Source of the DNA: JAJISG01 sp964347325
GTDB taxonomy: Archaea > Thermoplasmatota > Thermoplasmata > RBG-16-68-12 > JAJISG01
Assembly: GCA_964347325.1 (NCBI GenBank)
Contig: CAYFYA010000005.1
Span: 1 to 64,000, forward strand
DNA length: 64,000 nt
Reading direction: 5' to 3'
Under the pieces are notes generated by a model. That model saw only the letters and a list, made by a program, of their open reading frames with translations, was not told the DNA's origin and ran no database searches. The translations under genes and the position numbers were made by a program. Shown in pieces: positions 41,693-50,455 of this stretch; the first letter of the stretch is position 1; each line of letters opens with the position of its first letter.

Positions 41693-42373
41693 ATGGACGA
41701 CACCTTTCGATGCCGTCTCGTGACCTGGGACGAGATTGCGAAGTGGACAGCCGCTGTTGGAGCGAAGATCAAGCAGAGTGGCTTCTACCCCGACGTGATC
41801 GTCGGACTCACTCGTGGCGGTTGGCTCCCTGCACGACTCCTGTGCGACCTTCTGGCAGTAAAGAGGCTCTACGCCGTGAAGGTGGAACACTGGGGCGTCA
41901 CGGCGCAGCCCGATGGGAAGGCGCGCCTCGTCCAAGGACTCACAGCCGATATCTCCAACAACAAGGTCCTCATCGTGGACGACATCACGGACACGGGCGA
42001 GAGCCTTTCGCTCGCCAAGGACCACGTGGCAGAATCGAACCCCATCGAACTCCGAAGCGCCACCGTACTCCACATCACGCACTCTAGGTCCGAGCCTGAT
42101 TTCTATGAGGTCAGGGTACCGAAGGAAGAGTGGGCCTGGTTCATCTTTCCCTGGAACCTGCATGAAGACTTGCGTACCATCATCCCCAAGACGCTACGCG
42201 GGACCGCAAGGTCTTTGGCGGAGATCAAGGACGCCCTCCTTGCGGGCTTCCAGCTCAATCTCGGCCCCGATCTCATCGAAAACACACTCTTGGAGCTGAC
42301 GCAGGCCGGCGTGGCGGCGAGAGAGGGTGACGGCTACACACTCGCCTCCGCCGACGACTCTGGGCAGGAGTAA
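41693..42373 (+). CDS. Phosphoribosyltransferase with C-terminal winged-helix-like region
   Basis: A 226-residue protein from the ATG at 41693, with GGAGG eight nt upstream (GTG at 41678 also in frame). The N-terminal part is a PRTase: PDVIVGLTRGGWLPARLLCD, and KVLIVDDITDTGESL is the PRPP loop. The last 60 residues, ALLAGFQLNLGPDLIENTLL and AGVAAREGDGYTL, resemble a winged helix. It may salvage xanthine or adenine, or act as a PRPP-sensing regulator. Position after mtnP supports adenine or purine use. Confidence 0.75.
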   Translation: MDDTFRCRLVTWDEIAKWTAAVGAKIKQSGFYPDVIVGLTRGGWLPARLLCDLLAVKRLYAVKVEHWGVTAQPDGKARLVQGLTADISNNKVLIVDDITDTGESLSLAKDHVAESNPIELRSATVLHITHSRSEPDFYEVRVPKEEWAWFIFPWNLHEDLRTIIPKTLRGTARSLAEIKDALLAGFQLNLGPDLIENTLLELTQAGVAAREGDGYTLASADDSGQE

Positions 42374-42556
42374 GCGCCTGTCGGAGGGAAGTCGAGCTCG
42401 GACAATCAGTGAGACCTGACCGATACGATAGGGGGAGCGGTATTTCCCAATCGTTGCCCGCATCACGAGACAGCGCTGCTGTAAACACTATCACAATCGA
42501 ATCCGGTAGACGGAGAAGCCTTTACCCTCGACCAAGGACCCTCCGGAGAATTGGGT

Positions 42557-42688
42557 TCAGCTCCTGTTCCTGGTGCCCCTGCCCTTCCAGACGATGATGT
42601 TCAGCGTCAGGGTGTCCGCCTCGTCCTTCTCCTTATCGAACCTGACACTTCGTCCATCTGGGAGGATCTTTCTGAACCGTATCCTCAT
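42557..42688 (-). CDS. Small basic protein, 43 residues
   Basis: A minus-strand ATG at 42688 opens MRIRFRKILPDGRSVRFDKE, then KDEADTLTLNIIVWKGRG. The pattern suggests short beta strands with many basic residues. CTTTAAG at about 42715-42721 (minus strand) lies 28 nt upstream, fitting a leaderless mRNA. It may bind nucleic acid; the family is unknown. Confidence 0.5.
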   Translation of the reverse strand: MRIRFRKILPDGRSVRFDKEKDEADTLTLNIIVWKGRGTRNRS

Positions 42689-42768
42689 AGACAAATCATG
42701 CTGCTAGCGAGCTACTTAAAGAGTCAGACGTGGTTCTCAAAATTGATAAGTACGGTCAGGCGACCGGT

Positions 42769-43116
42769 TCATTCCTTCACGATGTCGGCCCCGGTCCAGT
42801 CGCCGCCGAAGTCCTTGACGGCGCCGGAAACCAGCTGAAAGCGGGCTCGTAATCTACCATTCTCGAAGAAGATGTAGGCATTCTTCAGCTTCGACGTGTA
42901 CAGGTTCTTCCTCTTACCTTTCTGGGTAAGGACCCGGTCGATGCACTCGATGAGGCCCGCCTCCTCCAAAATACGAATCTTACGGTAGCAGGCTGCGATT
43001 GGTATGCCGTACCTGGCGCTTATCTCTTGGGCGCTGATCTTTCTCTTGTAAGTCCCCAAGAGTATCTTCGCACTGTACTCGTCTGTAAGAAGTTGTGATG
43101 CCTCTAATGGGTCCAT
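42769..43116 (-). CDS. Winged-helix regulator (ArsR-like), paralogue 1
   Basis: A 115-residue protein with a winged helix at about residues 10-70: LLTDEYSAKILLGTYKRK, ISAQEISARYGIPIAACYRK (recognition helix), KIRILEEAGLIE. The wing is TQKGKRKNLY. A C-terminal segment ends in GGDWTGADIVKE. The paralogue at 44597 has the same IPIAACYRKI helix. The two flank a Rieske and a thioredoxin reductase gene on the same strand. Confidence 0.8.
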   Translation of the reverse strand: MDPLEASQLLTDEYSAKILLGTYKRKISAQEISARYGIPIAACYRKIRILEEAGLIECIDRVLTQKGKRKNLYTSKLKNAYIFFENGRLRARFQLVSGAVKDFGGDWTGADIVKE

Positions 43117-43213
43117 CGCCTGCCCTCCACAGTCTAACCCCAGATTGGGGGACGGCGATGGAAATCTCTCGTACTTAAGCGTTGCGTTACGATTGTCAAT
43201 CCCTGATAATACC

Positions 43214-43519
43214 TCAGAGCTCGACCCTGACCTCGCCGTCCCGAAGGTTCACCCTGTACGTATTGACCTTGATGGCGGGGTTAAGCGTGTGTTGACCCGA
43301 GGCTATGTCGTACTCCCATCCATGCCACGGACACGTGACGACGGTTCCATCCAGGATGCCTTCTCCCAGAGGTCCCCCGCGATGTAAGCACGTATTGTCA
43401 ATCACGTAGAAATCCCCGTCCGCGTTGAACACTGCGAGGAGCCGGCCCTCAGCCTCCACTACCATGCCGGTCCCGGGCGGGATTTCGCTCGACTTGGCAA
43501 GGGTCACTTCTCTGGCCAT
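43214..43519 (-). CDS. Rieske [2Fe-2S] ferredoxin-like protein
   Basis: A 101-residue soluble Rieske protein. Cluster ligands are CLHRGG and CPWHGW (Cys-X-His, Cys-X2-His). The size matches NirD or dioxygenase-type Rieske ferredoxins, without a membrane anchor. It probably carries electrons between a reductase and an unseen oxygenase or to thioredoxin-reductase-like flavoprotein. It follows the TrxR gene by 57 nt. Confidence 0.88.
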   Translation of the reverse strand: MAREVTLAKSSEIPPGTGMVVEAEGRLLAVFNADGDFYVIDNTCLHRGGPLGEGILDGTVVTCPWHGWEYDIASGQHTLNPAIKVNTYRVNLRDGEVRVEL

Positions 43520-43575
43520 CTCCTCCCCCTCGCGGAAACACGGCGCGACATCCTAAGCATCTCATGAGTCTGGGG

Positions 43576-44493
43576 TTAGGCCTGCTCCTCGAGCCACCTC
43601 TCAGCGTCCATGGCTGCCATGCAACCGAAGCCGGCGGCGGTCACTGCCTGTCGGTACCGATAGTCGTGAGCGTCACCGCCCACGAAGACGCCTTCTACGC
43701 TGGTCTTGGTGCCGTCGAAGACCTTTATGTAGCCCTTCTTGTCGAGATCCACGTGTCCAGACAGGAAGGCCGTGTTGGGTCTGTGTCCTATGGCGATGAA
43801 GACGCCGTCGCACTTCAGGTCCCTCTCCTCGCCCGTCTTGACGTCTCTGATGCGGGCTCCCTCCACCTTCTGATCTCCCAGAACCTCGACGACGATGGAG
43901 TTCCAGACGAAGTCGATCTTCGGGTTGTCAAAGGCCCGCTGCTGCATGATCTTGCTCGCTCGCAGCTCGTCCCTACGGTGGACCACCCGGACGGTTCGGC
44001 AAAGCCTGGAGAGGAACAGGGCCTCCTCCATGGCCGCGTCCCCACCGCCAACGACGAGGACGTCCTTGTCCTTGAAGAAGTGGCCATCGCAGGTGGCGCA
44101 GCTGGAGACGCCGCGGCCCCTCAGACGCCCCTCCGACTCCAAGCCCAACCACTTGGCTGAGGCGCCGGTGGCGATGATGACGGTCCTGGCCTCATATTCC
44201 TCCCCTTGGACTGATACCTTGAAGGGGCGGGAGCTGAAGTCGACGCCGGTGGCGTCCTCGTAGATGAACTCCGCGTCGAATCTCTCCGCCTGCTGGATCA
44301 TGAGATCCATCAGCTCCGGTCCCTGGATGCCCTCGGGGAATCCGGGATAGTTCTCCACCTCGGTAGTCAACATCAGCTGACCTCCGTACTGCGCCCCGGC
44401 TATGACCAAGGTACTCAGGTTGCCGCGCGTTGTGTAGACGGCGGAGGTCAGAGCCGCGGGTCCTGAGCCCAGGATTATGACGTCATATACCAG
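43576..44493 (-). CDS. trxB: Thioredoxin reductase, apparent CTG start
   Basis: A 305-residue flavoprotein. The active-site pair is CATC (SCATCDGHFFKD); NADPH-binding VLVVGGGDAAMEEAL and the C-terminal GVFVGGDAHDYRYRQ are present. The FAD-binding start is VYDVIILGSGPAALTSA, which begins before the first ATG (44409). Between an in-frame TAG and this motif the only plausible start is CTG at 44493, with GAGGTGA four nt upstream. So either a CTG start is used or an ATG has been lost. The usual partner would be thioredoxin or glutaredoxin. Confidence 0.88.
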   Translation of the reverse strand: MVYDVIILGSGPAALTSAVYTTRGNLSTLVIAGAQYGGQLMLTTEVENYPGFPEGIQGPELMDLMIQQAERFDAEFIYEDATGVDFSSRPFKVSVQGEEYEARTVIIATGASAKWLGLESEGRLRGRGVSSCATCDGHFFKDKDVLVVGGGDAAMEEALFLSRLCRTVRVVHRRDELRASKIMQQRAFDNPKIDFVWNSIVVEVLGDQKVEGARIRDVKTGEERDLKCDGVFIAIGHRPNTAFLSGHVDLDKKGYIKVFDGTKTSVEGVFVGGDAHDYRYRQAVTAAGFGCMAAMDAERWLEEQA

Positions 44494-44596
44494 AGAATCA
44501 CCTCGAAGTCCTCTCGGCTATCGAAGAGGCGGCTTTGCGTATTAATCCTACTCAGACACCGGAGGCTTAAAATCCTTCGCCAAGAGGGTTGTACCC

Positions 44597-44941
44597 TCAC
44601 ACAGTATCTGCCTTGTTGAGCTCGATCCACTTGCCGTTCAAGTTGGATTCATGGTCGAACTCGAACTTCACCTTGAAGGAGCCCTCTTGGTAGAGAAGGT
44701 GCGCGCTCCTCAGGGTCGCTTGGTAGAGCTTCATGGTCTTGCCCTTCGGAGTGGTGACTATCTTGGCGCACTTGAGGAAGCCCGCGTCCTCCAGTTCGTG
44801 GATTTTGCGGTAACATGCCGCTATGGGGATGTCGTACTTATCACTGATCTCCTGAACAGATCTGGGGGAGCTGTGAGTCGCGACGAGAATTCGTTCCGCA
44901 TAATCATCCGTCAGGAGGCGCGAAATGTCCTTCTCCCTCAT
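44597..44941 (-). CDS. Winged-helix regulator (ArsR-like), paralogue 2
   Basis: A 114-residue protein similar over its full length to the one at 42769: LLTDDYAERILVATHSSP, SVQEISDKYDIPIAACYRKI, LEDAGFLKCAKIV and TPKGKTMKLYQATL. The C-terminus (FKVKFEFDHESNLNGKW) differs more, and may sense a signal or dimerise. It is first in the run with TrxR and Rieske genes. Confidence 0.8.
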   Translation of the reverse strand: MREKDISRLLTDDYAERILVATHSSPRSVQEISDKYDIPIAACYRKIHELEDAGFLKCAKIVTTPKGKTMKLYQATLRSAHLLYQEGSFKVKFEFDHESNLNGKWIELNKADTV

Positions 44942-45017
44942 CGCCCTCGGATGATTAGGTCAATTTAAGGGTCTTTCCATTCAGTTATCAGGCATGAGAC
45001 TCATTTCGCGATGGAAC

Positions 45018-46598
45018 TCACACGATGGGAGTCACGACGGCCTTCGGAACACCGGTTGAGTAGTCGAAGGATAGGTTGTGGAAACCTGTGTGTGGCTTCT
45101 CCGCGTAGATGATGATGCAGCCGTCGACATTCTGGATGCGAAGGTGTACCGAGGAGATGTTCGCCACGGCATCGGCGGACTTCCCCATGGGTGACGTCAA
45201 CCCGACGAAGACATCCTTGGACTTCCGAACGGAGGAGAGGTGGCCGGTCATTTCCGAGGCCACGTCCTCACCGTACACCGCCTCCAGAGTGTCGTAGGCC
45301 ATCAAATCCAGGAAGGGATGTTGGGCCAGACCAAGGCTGTACTCGATGGTGCTCCACTTGAGATCGGTCTCGACATCGGACCCCTCCATCTGCAAGGCGT
45401 TTCGACTCCCCTCGAGGCTCCCGAGCGGAGAGGACTCGAAGACTCGGACATAGGTATCGAAGATCTTCTCCCCCGTGTAGGGTTTAAGCGACTCCCGGAC
45501 GAAGTCGGCCGTCGCCTTCCGGGGTGGTACGTAGGCGACCCCCCTCCCCTGCCGGCAGAAGTTGGCAATTAGGCCGTTGAGGAGGGGGTCGATGAACTCA
45601 TTGGGGACATCCACATCCACCTGAATGGAGGCGACGCTTCCTCTCCCGAAGCCCCCGAAGAGAGCGTCCAACTCTTCGTTGCCCGTAGATGTCCTCTTCT
45701 TGGTGTCCCGAACAGGCTTCCAGCGGCGGCGCCGAATCTCGGGACGGTCGACGGTGTGGGAGAATGCCTTAACCCGGCCGTCCTTGAGGGTGAAGACGTA
45801 CTTCGGCTGCACGATCTCCCGACCGCGCAGCTTCTCGACCTTGATCACCCGCAGGCGCCGGCCGCTCACCTCTTCGTCCCTCAACTCCACGACCCCGTCC
45901 CCGAGGTAGTCGAGCTTGGTCTCCCCCTTGCCCTCCAGGACGTAGACCACGTTGGTGTTGCTGCTCTCCACCAGGTCCTTCTGGATGGTGTTGATGATCT
46001 TCGCCGGATGGATGCCGTACCTCTCGCTCAGGGCGTCGATACTGTCGATGATCAGGAGGGACTTGCGGGGCAGGTTTCGCTCAACGGCATCGTAGGCGAA
46101 ATCCATCTCAGGCAGGTCGGAGCCCAGATCGAAGATGACGCTGTCCTCCACCACTTCACCCTCGCCTACCCGCTCGTATATCTCGTCCCCTTCCTGGCCC
46201 ATCTCGAGTCGTCCCTCGAGCTTGTTAAGCTCAGTCCTGTCCACCTTCGTGACCCGGACCTCGTCCTCGGAGACCTCCCGGAGCATCCGTCTTGCCTGCC
46301 TTATCTGCTCCTCCTCCTCCTCGTCGGTCTCCTCGAAGCTCCTGATAAAACCCCGGCCGACCTTCATCAGCTCGGACCTTCTCACTTTGTCCCGGAGCCA
46401 GGGGAACTGGTGATAGAGAGACTCGTCTGAGACCCTGATGCTCAGGTAGTAGCTCCCAGGGATGTCGTCAAGCTCCTCGATGAGCTGCAGGGCGATGGTG
46501 GTCTTCCCGGTCCCCGCTGATCCCTTGACGATTAGGGAATGCCCTCCCTTACCGCCGAAGAACAGCAGTAGGTCCTCCGGGATTCCCGTAACCGCCAT
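45018..46598 (-). CDS. RecA/KaiC-superfamily ATPase (GvpD-like)
   Basis: A 526-residue protein. The first P-loop is KGSAGTGKTT (residues 25-34), with KSLLIIDSIDALSERYG as Walker B. An acidic insert (SFEETDEEEEEQIRQARR) precedes. The second half (STGNEELDALFGGFGRGSVA) looks like a degenerate second RecA-like domain. The nearest known family is GvpD/Rad55/KaiC-like regulators of archaea, though no gas-vesicle genes are seen. It probably senses or times some cytoplasmic state; role unknown. Confidence 0.75.
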   Translation of the reverse strand: MAVTGIPEDLLLFFGGKGGHSLIVKGSAGTGKTTIALQLIEELDDIPGSYYLSIRVSDESLYHQFPWLRDKVRRSELMKVGRGFIRSFEETDEEEEEQIRQARRMLREVSEDEVRVTKVDRTELNKLEGRLEMGQEGDEIYERVGEGEVVEDSVIFDLGSDLPEMDFAYDAVERNLPRKSLLIIDSIDALSERYGIHPAKIINTIQKDLVESSNTNVVYVLEGKGETKLDYLGDGVVELRDEEVSGRRLRVIKVEKLRGREIVQPKYVFTLKDGRVKAFSHTVDRPEIRRRRWKPVRDTKKRTSTGNEELDALFGGFGRGSVASIQVDVDVPNEFIDPLLNGLIANFCRQGRGVAYVPPRKATADFVRESLKPYTGEKIFDTYVRVFESSPLGSLEGSRNALQMEGSDVETDLKWSTIEYSLGLAQHPFLDLMAYDTLEAVYGEDVASEMTGHLSSVRKSKDVFVGLTSPMGKSADAVANISSVHLRIQNVDGCIIIYAEKPHTGFHNLSFDYSTGVPKAVVTPIV

Positions 46599-46729
46599 AT
46601 AGCCGTCTCCCAGTTGAGGAAGGGTCTTGCTATCCTATAGTTTTCCGCTACAACATCAGCCACGATAACGTTTCGGCCCTGCGCTGCCACTGGCTAAAGC
46701 TATTAAGAAAATGGGTCGATATTGATCGC

Positions 46730-48436
46730 GTGAAGAACCTCGAACTTGCCCTCATCTTCTACGAGATCGCCGACATGCTGGACCTCCAGGGGGTCAGCTT
46801 CAAGCCCGAGGCGTACCGACGAGCGGCCAGGAACCTGGAGGGGATGGGTCAGGACCTGGAGGAGGTCTGGAAGAGGGGGGAGCTCGTCAGCCTCCCCGGG
46901 GTGGGGAAGGCCATCTCGGAGAAGATAGCGGAGTTCCTGGAGACGGGCCGCTTGCGTTACTACGAGAAGCTTCGGGACGAGGTTCCTTCAGGCGTTGTCG
47001 AGATTATGAGGATTCCAGGGGTCGGCCCCAAGACTGCGAAGCTACTGCACGAAGCCCTCGGCATCGCTTCCGTGGAGGAGCTGAAACATGCGGCGGCCGC
47101 AGGACAGGTCCAGGGCGTAAAAGGCCTGGGTCCTAAGAAGGTCGAGAACATCCTCGCAGGCATCGAGCTACGGGCCGCCACCGCGGGCCGCAAGCTCATA
47201 GGATTTGCTCTGCCCTTGGCGGAGGCCATCGTCGAGTACTTGCGTAAGAGGGCACCCGTGACAAACCTGGCCGTGGCCGGTAGCCTCAGACGGATGAAGG
47301 AGACCATAGGGGACATCGACATACTGGCGACCTCCACCGACCAGTCTGCTGTAATGGAGGCCTTCGCCGGCATGTCCAACGTCAAGGAGATCCGCCTCAA
47401 GGGAGAGACCAAGTCCACCGTATACCTGGCGGAGGGCATCCAGGCGGATATCAGGGTGGTCGGGGACGAGAGCTTCGGGGCGGCCCTGCTCTACTTCACC
47501 GGCTCCAAGGACCACAACATACAGTTGCGGAACCTGGCCATCGACAAGGGGCTGAAGCTGAACGAGTACGGCCTGTTTCGAGGCGATCGGCGAGTGGCAA
47601 GCGGAACGGAGGGTGAGGTCTACGAAGCCTTGGGACTCACCTACATCGAACCGGAGATGCGGGAGGGGCAGGGCGAGGTAGAGGTAGCGGCCCGTGGCGA
47701 CCTCCCCGACCTCGTCAAGCCAGGTGATATCCGAGGGGACCTCCACGTCCACAGCGACTGGACGGACGGTCACGATAGCCTTGAGGATATGGTCCTGGCG
47801 GCCAAGAGGTTGGGGTACGACTACGTGGGCCTCAGTGACCACTCTCAGTCGGTCTACATCGCCAACGGCATGAAGGAGGAGCGGATCCGCGAGCAGATGG
47901 CAGAGGTGGAGAAGCTTCGCGGGAGGATAGAGGGCATCAAGATTCTCCACGGCTCAGAGGTAGACATACTGGCCGATGGCAGTCTGGACTATCCCGACGA
48001 TGTCCTCGGGGACCTAGACTACGTCATAGCCGCCGTCCATTCGAGCTTCAGGATGGAGGAGGAGAAGATGACGGCGAGAGTCATACAAGCCTTGGAGAAC
48101 GAGCATGTTGACATCCTAGCTCACCCTAGCTGCAGACTCATAGGCGAACGAAGGGCCGTCGAGCTCGACATGGGTCGCGTCGTGGAGGCCGCCGTGGACT
48201 CGCGAACTGCCCTGGAGATTAACGCCTTTCCCTCGAGGTTGGACCTGAACGGCTCATATGCCAGGGCGGCGAAGAGACTGGGGGCAAAGTTGGCCATAAA
48301 CACCGATTCCCACTCCACCTCCCACCTGGGCTACATACGCTATGGTGTTGGTCAGGCCAGGAAGGGCTGGTTGGAGACCGAGGACGTCATCAACGCCATG
48401 CCCCACAAGGACCTGCTGTCCTGGCTGAAGTCCTGA
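46730..48436 (+). CDS. polX: Family X DNA polymerase with PHP domain
   Basis: A 568-residue PolX. Helix-hairpin-helix motifs are LPGVGKAISEKIAEFLETG, IPGVGPKTAKLLHEALG and VKGLGPKKVENIL. The palm carries GSLRRMKETIGDIDILAT (two aspartates) and ADIRVV. The C-terminal PHP exonuclease/phosphatase domain has HVHSDWTDGHDS, SDHSQSV, GSEVDILADG, AHPSCRLIGER and INTDSHS, an intact metal set. It fills gaps in base excision repair. The start is GTG; CTATTAAG about 30 nt upstream suggests a leaderless mRNA. Confidence 0.92.
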   Translation: MKNLELALIFYEIADMLDLQGVSFKPEAYRRAARNLEGMGQDLEEVWKRGELVSLPGVGKAISEKIAEFLETGRLRYYEKLRDEVPSGVVEIMRIPGVGPKTAKLLHEALGIASVEELKHAAAAGQVQGVKGLGPKKVENILAGIELRAATAGRKLIGFALPLAEAIVEYLRKRAPVTNLAVAGSLRRMKETIGDIDILATSTDQSAVMEAFAGMSNVKEIRLKGETKSTVYLAEGIQADIRVVGDESFGAALLYFTGSKDHNIQLRNLAIDKGLKLNEYGLFRGDRRVASGTEGEVYEALGLTYIEPEMREGQGEVEVAARGDLPDLVKPGDIRGDLHVHSDWTDGHDSLEDMVLAAKRLGYDYVGLSDHSQSVYIANGMKEERIREQMAEVEKLRGRIEGIKILHGSEVDILADGSLDYPDDVLGDLDYVIAAVHSSFRMEEEKMTARVIQALENEHVDILAHPSCRLIGERRAVELDMGRVVEAAVDSRTALEINAFPSRLDLNGSYARAAKRLGAKLAINTDSHSTSHLGYIRYGVGQARKGWLETEDVINAMPHKDLLSWLKS

Positions 48437-48439
48437 GGG

Positions 48440-48901
48440 CTAGGTGCCCCTCAGTCGCCGCAGCTTCCTGTAGGCCCTCTTCACGACCTTCTTGTCGTTG
48501 TCATAGTGGAGCAACCTCAGCGCCTCCTTCTCCGTGCACCACCGGTAGGCGCTGAAGCCTCTCTCCAGCTTCAGCCCGCCGCCGATGACCTCCGCCAGGT
48601 AATACTTGACCGTCTTATCGTAGTTGACACCGTCGGCGGGCCAATGATACTGGTAGCGTATATCGAGGACGTGGCCCGCCAGGTCGCAGTACAGACCGGT
48701 CTCCTCGCTTATCTCCCTCAGGGCCGCCTGCTCCGGGGCCTCTCCCTCCTCCACACCGCCCTTGGGAAGACACCATCGCTTCTCATCCTCTCTCTTCAAC
48801 AGGAGGACCTTACCATTAGCCCGAAAGACCACACCTCCGGCCGAGAAGGTCTCGACGAGGGGGCTGTCCTTCTTGAGACGGCGGGTGGCAAAGGGACGCA
48901 T
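48440..48901 (-). CDS. NUDIX hydrolase
   Basis: A 153-residue hydrolase. The Nudix box GGVEEGEAPEQAALREISEE is complete. GVVFRANGKVLLLKRED and the WCLPKGG lead-in suggest a small nucleotide or diadenosine-polyphosphate substrate, with house-cleaning function. Its start follows directly on the stop of the UDG gene; both are repair-related. An N-terminal basic segment RPFATRRLKKD is present. Confidence 0.88.
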   Translation of the reverse strand: MRPFATRRLKKDSPLVETFSAGGVVFRANGKVLLLKREDEKRWCLPKGGVEEGEAPEQAALREISEETGLYCDLAGHVLDIRYQYHWPADGVNYDKTVKYYLAEVIGGGLKLERGFSAYRWCTEKEALRLLHYDNDKKVVKRAYRKLRRLRGT

Positions 48902-49456
48902 TCAAGTCACTCCAGCTATGTCCCTTGCCCTCCTTAAGTCTTCCACCAGCGCCTCCCTCACTAGGGACTGCCTGGCCCCTGGGTGGTATGTCGGGATCAC
49001 CGGGATGCCGCGAAATTGCTGACGTCCACCGATGTAGTCCTTGAGGGGTCCTCTGACCCCGAGGAGAGTTCTCGTGCTGGTACCTCCGAGAGTCACGATG
49101 ACCGACGGTTTCGTAAGTTCGATCTGCCTCATCAGGTAGGATCGACAAGTCCTCATCTCATCTGCCCGGGGACTGCGGTTCTCGGGTGGCCTACACTTCA
49201 CCACATTGGTTATGAAGAGGGAGGATCGGTCGAGGCCTGCGTCCTCGAGAGCCCGATTTAGAATCCGTCCGGCCCTGCCCACGAAAGGCTCTCCCCGCCT
49301 GTCCTCTTCCCTTCCTGGCGCCTCACCGATTAGGAAGACGCCAGAACTCGTGGAGCCGCCTCCAGGTACGGCAAGAGTCCTTCCTTGGTGGAGGCGACAG
49401 CGAGTGCACATGCTCACCTCGTTCGCAACCTTCTCAAGGGTGTTGCCTCGAGTCAT
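48902..49456 (-). CDS. udg: Family 4-type uracil-DNA glycosylase
   Basis: A 184-residue enzyme from the ATG at 49456; an upstream frame extension overlaps htrA and is not used. FLIGEAPGREEDRRGEPFVG is the glycosylase motif, followed by RAGRILNRAL. CTRC near residues 17-20 with later cysteines (KCRPPENR, RTCRSY) provide the [4Fe-4S] ligands. YHPGARQS is the motif 2 end. It removes uracil from DNA, consistent with PolX and Nudix nearby. Confidence 0.88.
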   Translation of the reverse strand: MTRGNTLEKVANEVSMCTRCRLHQGRTLAVPGGGSTSSGVFLIGEAPGREEDRRGEPFVGRAGRILNRALEDAGLDRSSLFITNVVKCRPPENRSPRADEMRTCRSYLMRQIELTKPSVIVTLGGTSTRTLLGVRGPLKDYIGGRQQFRGIPVIPTYHPGARQSLVREALVEDLRRARDIAGVT

Positions 49457-49481
49457 GGCACCCCGGAAATCGCCCTGGTCT

Positions 49482-50438
49482 TCATCGAGGACTTTCGCGC
49501 AGTTGGATGGTGGCCGCGTAGGTCCTGTCGCCTCTAGCCACCACGATTTCCACCTCGGTTCCCACCTTCCGTCTCCTGGTCTCCTGCAGTAGGTCCGGCA
49601 GGTCGGCCACTTCTCTGTCACCAACCCGGAGAATCACGTCGCCGCTCCTGAGTCCCGACCCCCCTGCGGGCCCGCCTCGGGCGACTTCGACTATCAAGAC
49701 GCCCTTATCCACGGGGAGTCCGTAGTAGTCCGAGATCCCCTTGTTGAGCGTCACGCCGTAGATGCCCAACCAAGGCCTGCGAACTCGACCGACCTCGAGG
49801 AGTTCCTTCCCTGCTCGGACCGCGATGTTGATGGGTATGGCGAACCCGATCCCCTGGGCAGCCGGCACGATCGCCGTGTTGATACCGATGGCCCTGCCGC
49901 CGCTGTCGAGGAGTGGGCCCCCGCTGTTCCCGGGGTTTATCGCAGCGTCCGTCTGAATGAGGCTGGGCAGAACTCCGTGAGGACCCGTGACGGAGCGGTT
50001 CAAGGCGGACACGACCCCGGTGGTCACCGTTGGGCCACCCGCCAATCCCAGAGGATTTCCCATAGCGATGACCATCTGGCCGACCCTCAGGCTATCGGAG
50101 TCACCAAGGGCCAGCGGCCTGAGTCCTCGGGCGTCGACCTCCAGAATCGCCACATCGTATACATCATCGCCGCCCCGGACCAGACCTCGTACCTTCTCAC
50201 CATCGTGGAGGGCAACCTCGATCTCTCGGCTCCTCTCGACGACGTGGTTGTTGGTTAGCACGAACCCGTCTTCGAGGACGACACCCGAACCGACGCCTTG
50301 AACGGGGACGACGTCGAAGAGGGACGCCCTGATGAGCCTCACGGTGCCGACGGACACGACCGAAGGGAGCGCAGAGTCCACTGCCCTCGTTACAGCTTCT
50401 TCAGTGGGCAACAAGGGTACACCCGTCGTTCGAAGCAT
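49482..50438 (-). CDS. HtrA/Deg-type serine protease with PDZ domain
   Basis: A 318-residue protease. The triad lies in VLTNNHVVE (His), VYDVAILEVD (Asp) and NPGNSGGPLLD (Ser). One PDZ domain is near the C-terminus (GVLIVEVARGGPAGGSGLRS). No signal peptide or TM helix is seen, so it appears cytoplasmic, where it would clear misfolded proteins. It is followed by the GDH-like gene by 17 nt and is near hsp20. Confidence 0.88.
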   Translation of the reverse strand: MLRTTGVPLLPTEEAVTRAVDSALPSVVSVGTVRLIRASLFDVVPVQGVGSGVVLEDGFVLTNNHVVERSREIEVALHDGEKVRGLVRGGDDVYDVAILEVDARGLRPLALGDSDSLRVGQMVIAMGNPLGLAGGPTVTTGVVSALNRSVTGPHGVLPSLIQTDAAINPGNSGGPLLDSGGRAIGINTAIVPAAQGIGFAIPINIAVRAGKELLEVGRVRRPWLGIYGVTLNKGISDYYGLPVDKGVLIVEVARGGPAGGSGLRSGDVILRVGDREVADLPDLLQETRRRKVGTEVEIVVARGDRTYAATIQLRESPR

Positions 50439-50455
50439 GGATGAATATTAAAGGC

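Noticed and set aside
49457..49624. N-terminal extension of the uracil-DNA glycosylase
   Set aside because: The extra 56 residues overlap the htrA gene in another frame and have no family likeness; the ATG at 49456 precedes the iron-sulfur cysteines at the usual distance.
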